Assembly: GCA_013330825.1 (NCBI GenBank)
Contig: DUHN01000059.1
Coordinates: forward strand, 9,914-20,205
Direction: 5' to 3'
Origin: Candidatus Woesearchaeota archaeon
GTDB lineage: Archaea; Nanobdellota; Nanobdellia; Woesearchaeales; GW2011-AR4
Length of the DNA stretch: 10,292 bases
Of the stretch, positions 5,829-10,292 are shown in pieces. Position 1 is the stretch's first letter. Each line of letters begins with the position of its first letter. The position numbers were made by a program, and so were the translations under genes. The notes beneath the pieces were generated by a model. That model searched no databases. It saw only the letters and a program-made list of their open reading frames with translations, and was not told the origin of the DNA.

Positions 5829-7308
5829 CGGCCATTCCATCGAGCGGAAGCTTTCCCTGCTGAAGGAGAGCTTGGACGCAGGCATCATAGACCGGGAGGA
5901 GTACGAGTCCAACAAGTCCCGCCTTGAGCAGCAGTTGAAGAGGCAGGCGGAACAGAAAAAGGAGGGGAGCAAAAGGGAGAGCAAGCAGGAAAGCAAAGGA
6001 GAGGCAAAAGGTGAAGAGCCCACCACGCAGCCGGAGCCTGCCCCAAAACATCACGCTCTCGGGCAGGAGGAAGTCCCTGGGAAAAAGCCAAAGGAAAAGG
6101 AGCGGAAAGAGCGGCCACAGCAAGGCGAGCCCGCACAGGAGCCGGAGCCGGCACAGGACAAAAAAGAAGAGCAGCCTTCTCCTGCAGGAAAACAACCCCC
6201 AGAGAAGGAAAAGCAGGAAGAGCGGGAAGAGGAAAAATCATCAACGCCGCCACATATTCTTAAGGAAGAGCATCCCCTCCGGAAAAACAAGAGGCTCATT
6301 GCCATCATCCTTTGGGTCGTCGGCGCCTTGCTCCTTCTGGGAATGCTGGTGTTCTTCTCCATCACCCTTGAGAAGGCGACGAATGAGACCCTGGATGCCC
6401 AGAAGCAGGAAGCGCAAGCGCCGCAAATGCCGCAGATTGCCTGCTCAACCGTTGCCGATTGCGCAGTCCCCGGCAATGAATCGCGATGCCTCAACCCGGG
6501 CACCCCGGAATCCTCATGCGAGCGCCAGGGGATTGTTCCCATCAACGTCACCGTCATAAACGACAAGGGCTGCACGGCGTGCGGCACGTCCCGTGTCATT
6601 GCGCTGTTGGGGGAATGGTTTCCGGGAATCCTGATCACCAGCGTGGACGCATCCTCGCCGGAAGGCAAGGCGCTCATCGCAGCCCGCAACGTGACCATGC
6701 TCCCCGCCTATGTGCTTGGCCCCAGCCTCAGGGGTTCGCTGATGTTCCAGGATGTCAATGCCGCCTTCCGCCCATCCGGCACATCCTATGTGATGAAAGA
6801 CAGCGCCTCGGGGGCGGTGCTCTATCTCGGGAGGGCGGAGCAGCTGCGGAAGCTTGATGTCTTCCTCGCTCCTGAGGAGGAATCCTCGAGGAAGGCGCTC
6901 CTCAACATGGAGGAGTTCGCCAGCCTGTTCTCGGACGAGCTCGTCATCCGCGTCCACATCGTGCGGGGAACCAACGCCTCGGAGCAGGCGGCCTGCGTCC
7001 TGTCCTCCTACCCCCTGAAGACCATCCCTTACCTCTCCTGCACGGCCACGGACGGGGAGGACTGCTTCGCCTCCAATGGGATATCGGCAGGTATCATCGC
7101 TTCCTGCCTCGGGCGCGGAGAGGGGCAGCGCATCATCGGGCAGGACGCCTCACTCTGGTCATCCCTTGCTCTGCCCATGCCTTCCTTCCTCCTGAACAAT
7201 AATGTGAAGATTACGGGTGTGCAGGCGGCTGACAGTTTGAAGGAGCAGTATTGTGCCAGAAACCCAAGCGCGCTGTGCTCCCGTGAATTGAGGAAGAGTC
7301 TGGCCTGA
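5821..7308 (+). CDS. SHOCT-linker-TM protein with two tandem thioredoxin-like extracytoplasmic domains
   Basis: The 495-residue protein has four parts. Residues 7-40 resemble a SHOCT motif (short oligomerisation element; KLSLLKESLDAGIIDREEYE). Residues 41-157 are a Lys/Glu/Gln/Pro low-complexity linker. Residues 158-183 are a single membrane helix preceded by RKNKR, so the N-terminus is cytoplasmic. The outer part starts with a four-cysteine module (C208, C214, C223, C233). It is followed by a thioredoxin-like domain with CTAC (C251, C254) and the cis-proline-like MLPAYVLG (P295). A second DsbA/thioredoxin-like domain (about 345-490) appears to lack CxxC at the equivalent place but keeps LPMPSFLLNNNVKITG (P454) and extra cysteines C392, C407, C415, C429, C478 and C486. 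Five sequons lie after the membrane helix. It overlaps the SurA-thioredoxin gene by 8 nt (ATGGATAA), implying translational coupling. Likely role: membrane-bound disulfide exchange partner (inferred). Confidence 0.82.
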   Translation: MDNGHSIERKLSLLKESLDAGIIDREEYESNKSRLEQQLKRQAEQKKEGSKRESKQESKGEAKGEEPTTQPEPAPKHHALGQEEVPGKKPKEKERKERPQQGEPAQEPEPAQDKKEEQPSPAGKQPPEKEKQEEREEEKSSTPPHILKEEHPLRKNKRLIAIILWVVGALLLLGMLVFFSITLEKATNETLDAQKQEAQAPQMPQIACSTVADCAVPGNESRCLNPGTPESSCERQGIVPINVTVINDKGCTACGTSRVIALLGEWFPGILITSVDASSPEGKALIAARNVTMLPAYVLGPSLRGSLMFQDVNAAFRPSGTSYVMKDSASGAVLYLGRAEQLRKLDVFLAPEEESSRKALLNMEEFASLFSDELVIRVHIVRGTNASEQAACVLSSYPLKTIPYLSCTATDGEDCFASNGISAGIIASCLGRGEGQRIIGQDASLWSSLALPMPSFLLNNNVKITGVQAADSLKEQYCARNPSALCSRELRKSLA

Positions 7309-7343
7309 TTCTTGATTGTTGAACTCCCAGCAGGAAAATCGGC

Positions 7344-7378
7344 AAAGAAAAAGAGCAAAATAAAATTAAAAAATAAGA
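7344..7378 (-). terminator. T-rich terminator of dnaG
   Basis: Immediately after the dnaG stop (7389) the minus strand runs through repeated T-tracts (TTATTTTTTAATTTTATTTT, then CTCTTTTTCTTT). Archaeal RNA polymerase terminates on such U-rich tracts without needing a hairpin. No comparable tract is seen for the convergent plus-strand operon ending at 7308. Confidence 0.65.
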
Positions 7379-7388
7379 ACGGGGAGTC

Positions 7389-8669
7389 TTATAGGTCGTT
7401 GACCGTCAGTATCTGCACTCTCGTCTCATTGGGCCTGACATGGGACTCCATGCCGACGAGCACCTTGACGTTCGAGCTTTCCGAGGACTGCACAATCTCT
7501 GAATCTATCGCGCCGTCCACCACGACCGCATGCACGCCGTCCCCGACGCTCTTCAGCGTCGTGGCGAGTTCGCTCATGGGTACCTTGCCCAGGATCTTGA
7601 GCTTGGAGTCGAGGATCTCCGCCCCGCGCGTCCCGATCAGGTTCTCAAGGAGAGATTTGTAGATCGCCCTCTCCTCGGCGGAGCTCTGCGGCCGCGGGCT
7701 TCCCTGCTGGGGCTGCTGCCTCGGCGGGAATCTCGGTGGCTGCTGCTGGCGGGGCTGGAACTGCTGCGGCCTTCCCTGCGGCAGCTGCTGCGGATGCCTC
7801 TTGAACATCTGGGGGGCAGTCCTCTCGACGTCCATCTTGCCGATCTCGTGCTTTGCCTGCTCTCCCGAGATCCGGCTCCGGAGGCACTTGTGGATCTCCT
7901 TCTTGGTGATCTCCTCCACCTCCTTGCCGTCGGGGGCCTTGGTGATGAAATCGACGTCAGCCACTGCCATGAGCTCCTTGATGATGAGGTCTCCTCCCCT
8001 GTCTCCGTCGACGAATGCCGTCACGGTCTTCTTTCCGCAGAGGTCGATGATGGTCTGCGGGACCGAGGTGCCGTTGAGGCCGATCGCGTTCTTGAAGCCG
8101 TGGCGCAGCAGGTTGAGCACGTCCGCCCTCCCTTCCACGATGATGACCTCGTCGCTCTCGTCGATGGCAGGTCCTGCGGGCAGCCTGTCCTGGCCGTACT
8201 CCACGCACTCCATGACGCGGACGGCGGACGCCACCTCATCCGCAAGCTCCTGCGAATCCGGCATGGTGCTGTCTATCATCTTCCGGAGAAGCTCCTTTGC
8301 GCGGTCAACGACCATGGTGCGCTTACTGATCCTGACGTCCTCGATGTTGGTGACCTGGATCTTCGCGTTGCACGGGCCGATGCGCTGGATGATCTCAAGG
8401 GCGGCGCCGACAATCGCGGTCTCCGCCTTGTCAAGAGAAGAGGGGACGATGATTGTGCCGGACGTCTTGCCGAGCTTGGTCGTGGTATTGACCTCTATGC
8501 GGCCGATCCTCCCGGAGCGCTGCAGCTCGCGCAGCTCAAGGTCCGCTCCCAGGAGCCCTTCGGTCTGCCCGAAGATGGCCCCGATGATGTCCGGCCTGTC
8601 CACGGTGCCGTCGATCTCGATCGTGGCGTGCACGATGTATTTTGACGATACTAAGCTGATTTTTGCCAT
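7389..8669 (-). CDS. dnaG: Archaeal DnaG (TOPRIM) primase-like / exosome-associated protein
   Basis: The 426-residue protein is archaeal DnaG. The N-terminal region (1-165) begins KYIVHATIEIDGTVDRPDIIGAIFGQ-like and is diagnostic of the archaeal form. The TOPRIM domain (about 172-250) has the catalytic glutamate in EVIIVEGRADV (E179) and the metal-binding DGD (D221, D223) in AFVDGDRGGDLI. There is no bacterial zinc-binding or DnaB-binding domain, as expected. A linker at about 291-330 is almost entirely Gln, Pro and Arg, joining TOPRIM to a small C-terminal domain (332-426). In archaea this protein binds the RNA-degrading exosome through Csl4 and has also shown primase activity, so its main role may be RNA processing. 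It is convergent with the exported-protein operon and has a long untranslated or poorly coding upstream region. Only a weak GGAG lies about 11 nt before the ATG. Confidence 0.95.
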   Translation of the reverse strand: MAKISLVSSKYIVHATIEIDGTVDRPDIIGAIFGQTEGLLGADLELRELQRSGRIGRIEVNTTTKLGKTSGTIIVPSSLDKAETAIVGAALEIIQRIGPCNAKIQVTNIEDVRISKRTMVVDRAKELLRKMIDSTMPDSQELADEVASAVRVMECVEYGQDRLPAGPAIDESDEVIIVEGRADVLNLLRHGFKNAIGLNGTSVPQTIIDLCGKKTVTAFVDGDRGGDLIIKELMAVADVDFITKAPDGKEVEEITKKEIHKCLRSRISGEQAKHEIGKMDVERTAPQMFKRHPQQLPQGRPQQFQPRQQQPPRFPPRQQPQQGSPRPQSSAEERAIYKSLLENLIGTRGAEILDSKLKILGKVPMSELATTLKSVGDGVHAVVVDGAIDSEIVQSSESSNVKVLVGMESHVRPNETRVQILTVNDL

Positions 8670-8958
8670 TGTAGTTCACTCTCCGTGCTTTCTACAAGGC
8701 TCAAGAACAAGCTAACCCCATATGTCTGCACTCTGCTTAGTTCTGCACAGTGAGATTTCCTGTCATGTGAACAATAGGAAATGAGTTGAATGAAACTTGT
8801 CTCGATGCCTTGGTAAGTATGACGCCCGCAGCACTAACTCCCAAATTCACAGCTTGCATTGAGCGTCGCTTCTTTGGGTACTCTCGTGTCGGGCTTGGAC
8901 GCTTGCCAATGTCCCGCCGGCTTGCGCCTAGGCGAGGCATTCCGCCTGTGTCCTGTCT
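8670..8958 (-). other. Presumed transcribed leader upstream of dnaG, with a doubtful 67-codon frame
   Basis: No confident gene lies here. A strong minus-strand TATA (8979-8986) predicts transcription from about 8957, giving about 288 nt before the dnaG ATG. A 67-codon frame (8940-8737) starts 18 nt into that transcript after AGGCGGA, but only about half of its codons end in G/C, against roughly three quarters in neighbours, and its product is unrecognised. In the adjacent frame the stretch PKEATLNASCEFGS followed by a stop, and in the 67-codon frame DIGKRPSPTREY and RRSMQ, vaguely recall the variable C-terminal tails of IS200/IS605 TnpB proteins. A decayed transposase end is therefore possible. 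It could also be a structured leader or small RNA. All three readings are tentative. Confidence 0.3.
8755..8782. repeat. 7-bp inverted repeat in the dnaG leader
   Basis: ATTTCCT (8755-8761) and AGGAAAT (8776-8782) are perfect inverted repeats separated by 14 nt. In the minus-strand transcript they would form a hairpin about 86-113 nt upstream of the dnaG start. It may be a regulatory structure or the end of a decayed element. Confidence 0.5.
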
Positions 8959-8978
8959 TTTGGGGAAGGCTCTCTGCT

Positions 8979-8986
8979 ATTTAAAT
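8979..8986 (-). promoter_or_regulatory. Minus-strand TATA box upstream of dnaG
   Basis: ATTTAAAT, palindromic, with a long A/G-rich upstream flank on the minus strand (GGGAAAAAGAGAAAAAGC), which is a good BRE and upstream context. On the plus strand the flank downstream is T-rich and no gene follows, so the minus direction is preferred. It predicts a start near 8957. Confidence 0.6.
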
Positions 8987-9067
8987 GTTGCTTTTTCTCT
9001 TTTTCCCTTGTTTCAATTTATTTTCAATATGATAAATATTCCTGAAAACCAAAAAATGCCGCTTTTG

Positions 9068-9109
9068 AAGAGAAAAACCTCACGAACCCCCTTGCGAAGG
9101 CCCGTGAGG
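9068..9109 (-). terminator. Hairpin plus T-tract, terminator-like
   Basis: On the minus strand a 7-bp GC-rich stem (arms 9103-9109 and 9078-9084) with a nested 4-bp stem is followed at once by TTTTTCTCTT. A second T6 run occurs at 9051-9056. This would end the candidate small RNA. Confidence 0.45.
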
Positions 9110-9152
9110 AAAAGAGGTGATTTCGAGGTGTTTAGACGGGCTTTCCCATCTG
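9072..9152 (-). ncRNA. Candidate small structured RNA
   Basis: A minus-strand TATA (9173-9183) predicts a start near 9152. The next about 80 nt contain two hairpins and end in T-tracts. The first stem is AGATGGG-AAA-GCCCGTCT with one G-U wobble; on the plus strand the same position would be a C-A mismatch, favouring minus-strand transcription. The second has outer arms CCTCACG/CGTGAGG and an inner CCTT-CGC-AAGG, followed by TTTTTCTCTT. No tRNA, SRP, RNase P, box C/D or clear H/ACA features are seen, so no known class is assigned. A 47-codon plus-strand frame overlaps it but looks unconvincing. Confidence 0.35.
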
Positions 9153-9172
9153 TTACTATTGAAAAGTGGAAC

Positions 9173-9183
9173 TTATATATAAA
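9173..9183. promoter_or_regulatory. TATA box of uncertain direction
   Basis: TTATATATAAA is nearly symmetrical. Minus-strand use would start the candidate small RNA near 9152. Plus-strand use would start near 9204, inside a dyad upstream of rio1, giving a leadered rio1 mRNA of about 70 nt. The sequence alone does not decide. Confidence 0.5.
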
Positions 9184-9195
9184 CTTTTCTATTCT

Positions 9196-9217
9196 TTAAC
9201 CATTATTGAGTGGTTAA
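9196..9217. repeat. Perfect 7-bp dyad between two TATA boxes upstream of rio1
   Basis: TTAACCA (9196-9202) and TGGTTAA (9211-9217) are perfect inverted arms with an 8-nt spacer. The dyad sits at the predicted plus-strand start for the 9173-9183 TATA and 27 bp upstream of the rio1 TATA. The layout fits an operator for a dimeric regulator; a hairpin role is also possible. Confidence 0.5.
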
Positions 9218-9243
9218 TACTTCGGGCGGGGTGCCCAATATCA

Positions 9244-9251
9244 TTATAAAA
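9244..9251 (+). promoter_or_regulatory. TATA box of rio1
   Basis: TTATAAAA centred about 27.5 nt before the rio1 ATG, so the mRNA should be leaderless. There is no Shine-Dalgarno before the start codon. Confidence 0.65.
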
Positions 9252-9274
9252 CAAATCCTCATCCTGTTCCGCAC

Positions 9275-9994
9275 ATGCCCAAACACCCAAGAAAGTCCGG
9301 GAAGGACCTCAAGATACGCCACAACGTCTTCGACGAGTTCACCAACCGCACCATCTACAAGCTCATCACCGGGGGGTACATCGAAGGCCTTGAATCCCCC
9401 CTGTTCATCGGCAAGGAGAGCAACGTCTTCACCGCCCACGCAAAGGGGCATGACCTGCGCATCGTGAAGATCTACCGCCTGGAATCCTGCGACTTCAACC
9501 GGATGTATGACTACATCAAGGCGGATCCGAGGTACACAAACATCAGGAAGCGGCGGAGGAACATCGTTTTCGCCTGGGTGCAGCGGGAATACCGCAATCT
9601 CATGATAGCCCGGGAGCATGGCATCCTTGTCCCCCTGCCCTATGCGTTCATGAACAACGTCCTCGTGCTGGAATGCATCTCCTCCGGGGACCACATCGCC
9701 CCTAAGCTCAAGGATGCCCTTCCCAGAAACCCCGGGCAATTTTTCACCAAGGTAGTGGAGGGCATGCGGAAGCTCCACAAGGCAGGATTGGTCCATGCCG
9801 ACCTCTCGCCGTTCAACATCCTCAACCGGGATGAGCAGCCGGTGTTCATCGACTTCTCGCAGGCCACCGAGTACGACACCCATGGCGGCGAGGCATACCT
9901 GCAGCGCGACATCAGGAACGTCTGCGCTTTTTTCCGCCCGTTGGAAGTGGACGCGGATGAGGCGAAAGTGCGGAAACTCATCACCGGGCCATGA
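9275..9994 (+). CDS. rio1: RIO1-family serine/threonine protein kinase/ATPase
   Basis: The 239-residue protein is an archaeal RIO1 kinase, involved in maturation of the small ribosomal subunit. Visible motifs are the RIO-type ATP loop GKESNVFTA at 46-54, catalytic lysine K65 in VKIYR, the helix glutamate in QREYRNL (E104), hinge LVLECI at 130-135, catalytic loop LVHADLSPFNIL at 172-183 (D176, N181), metal-binding IDFSQA at 192-197 (D193) and LQRDIRNVCAFF at 209-220. All key residues are present. The catalytic loop has Pro where many RIO1 proteins have Glu (LSPFN). The N-terminal winged-helix domain of RIO2 is absent, which supports RIO1. The next conserved gene is a KH-domain Dim2-like protein, the classical archaeal pairing; eIF1A, often upstream, is not here. 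ATG 9275 is supported by the TATA at leaderless distance. Confidence 0.95.
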   Translation: MPKHPRKSGKDLKIRHNVFDEFTNRTIYKLITGGYIEGLESPLFIGKESNVFTAHAKGHDLRIVKIYRLESCDFNRMYDYIKADPRYTNIRKRRRNIVFAWVQREYRNLMIAREHGILVPLPYAFMNNVLVLECISSGDHIAPKLKDALPRNPGQFFTKVVEGMRKLHKAGLVHADLSPFNILNRDEQPVFIDFSQATEYDTHGGEAYLQRDIRNVCAFFRPLEVDADEAKVRKLITGP

Positions 9995-10161
9995 CGCCTG
10001 CGTTGCCCATCAAGAAGATGAAGTTCGGGACCGTTGCGCCTGTCAAAGGCGCAGCAGGGGTGGGTGGAGGGCATCGTTCCATCATCCAGCGCGCTCAGGA
10101 GATTCCCTCCCTGAAAAAGGGCACGCTCACGCCCCTTTGGCAGCCAAACAACAACCTTTAA
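9991..10161 (+). CDS. Possible small basic protein overlapping the rio1 stop
   Basis: A 56-codon frame starts at an ATG overlapping the rio1 TGA in an ATGA arrangement, typical of translational coupling, and fills nearly the whole gap to the KH gene. About 70 percent of its codons end in G/C, like neighbouring genes. The product is basic and Gly/Pro-rich in the middle (KFGTVAPVKGAAGVGGG at 11-27) with no recognised domain, signal or metal site. Its stop codon falls inside the TATA box of the KH gene. A stem-loop (10033-10055; GTTGCGCC with GGCGCAGC around a 7-nt loop) lies within it, so the alternative is a non-coding rio1 3' region with a structured RNA. No Shine-Dalgarno is visible. Confidence 0.4.
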   Translation: MTPALPIKKMKFGTVAPVKGAAGVGGGHRSIIQRAQEIPSLKKGTLTPLWQPNNNL

Positions 10162-10164
10162 AAA
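10157..10164 (+). promoter_or_regulatory. TATA box of the KH-domain gene
   Basis: TTTAAAAA, continuing into TATTTT, centred about 26.5 nt before the ATG at 10187. It predicts a leaderless transcript separate from rio1. Confidence 0.65.
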
Positions 10165-10186
10165 TATTTTACTTCCCACAAAGACC

Positions 10187-10292
10187 ATGACGGAGTATTC
10201 TTACGAGCTTAAGATCCCGCGCGAGAGGGTCGCGGTGCTCATCGGCAAGGACGGCGAGACCAAGAAGGCCATCGAGGCAGACACCCACACCA
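10187..10292 (+). CDS. KH-domain protein, Dim2/Pno1-like (N-terminal part)
   Basis: Thirty-five codons are present before the window ends. They start MTEYSYELKIP and continue into RERVAVLIGKDGETKKAIE, where IGKDG is the GxxG-type RNA-binding loop of a KH domain placed right at the N-terminus. That arrangement and the position just downstream of rio1 match the archaeal homologue of Dim2/Pno1 (Krr1-like), which binds 16S rRNA near its 3' end during small-subunit maturation. The start codon lies at leaderless distance from a clear TATA box. The second KH domain and the C-terminus lie outside the window. RIO1 and this protein probably act in the same pathway though from separate promoters. Confidence 0.85.
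   Translation, partial: MTEYSYELKIPRERVAVLIGKDGETKKAIEADTHT

Noticed and set aside
7530..8645. A 371-codon plus-strand frame opposite dnaG
   Set aside because: dnaG on the minus strand is unmistakable; the antisense frame has no domain and reflects G/C third-position bias.
9026..9044. Box C/D-like pair (ATGATAA then CTGA)
   Set aside because: The spacing is too short, there is no second C'/D' pair and no terminal stem, so it is likely chance.
8786..9199. A 137-codon plus-strand frame in the gap before rio1
   Set aside because: No promoter or ribosome-binding site, mixed composition, and it runs through a minus-strand promoter, poly-T tracts and the candidate small RNA.
9056..9199. A 47-codon plus-strand frame with a TATA-like GATAAATA about 24 nt upstream
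   Set aside because: It ends across the strong TATA at 9173-9183, and two hairpins with a T-tract on the opposite strand explain the conserved-looking structure better. It is not excluded by sequence alone.
8670..9274. Search for tRNA, SRP RNA, RNase P RNA or a CRISPR array in the largest gap
   Set aside because: No acceptor/T-arm pairing, no helix-8 or RNase P core motif, and no regularly spaced direct repeats were seen.
10033..10055. Stem-loop after rio1 as a terminator
   Set aside because: The 8-bp stem is real, but no T-tract follows and it lies inside a plausible small reading frame, so it was not called as a terminator.

Overview
The window reads as archaeal. The evidence is an archaeal-type TrpRS, archaeal DnaG (TOPRIM), a RIO1 kinase next to a Dim2/Pno1-like KH protein, a HerA-like ATPase, and A/T-rich TATA boxes about 26-28 nt upstream of several start codons, which is the pattern of leaderless archaeal mRNAs. 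Coding regions are GC-rich with strong G/C at third positions, and intergenic DNA is clearly more A/T-rich. Small proteins, zinc ribbons and SHOCT/SurA/thioredoxin-type exported proteins would fit a DPANN-like archaeon (for example a Woesearchaeota relative), but this placement is inference only.

Layout: 1-147 is the tail of an unrecognised gene. 151-672 (minus) is a YdjM/DUF457 membrane hydrolase, divergent from rpe (723-1364), and both share one palindromic TATA box. trpS (1405-2520) is followed by a 67-codon zinc-ribbon gene (2531-2734). A 69-residue two-helix membrane protein (2800-3009) has its own promoter and a true Shine-Dalgarno. 3112-4437 (minus) is a HerA-like ATPase with GC-rich hairpins on both sides. 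4725-7308 is a two-gene operon with an 8-nt overlap. The first gene encodes a membrane-anchored SurA-like chaperone fused to a CxxC thioredoxin domain. The second encodes a SHOCT-linker-TM protein with two tandem thioredoxin-like outer domains. dnaG lies on the minus strand at 7389-8669, with a T-rich terminator between it and the operon.

8670-9274 has no confident protein gene. It holds a strong minus-strand promoter with an approximately 290-nt leader in front of dnaG, sequence that may be a decayed transposase tail, a candidate small RNA (minus, about 9152-9072), and a dyad between two TATA boxes upstream of rio1. rio1 (9275-9994), a possible 56-codon overlapping gene, and the start of a KH-domain ribosome-biogenesis gene close the window.

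Functionally, trpS, dnaG (which in archaea also associates with the exosome), rio1 and the KH protein belong to translation and RNA processing. The 4725-7308 pair looks like a dedicated folding and disulfide-exchange module acting outside the cytoplasmic membrane. This pair is the most promising candidate for an undescribed system here.
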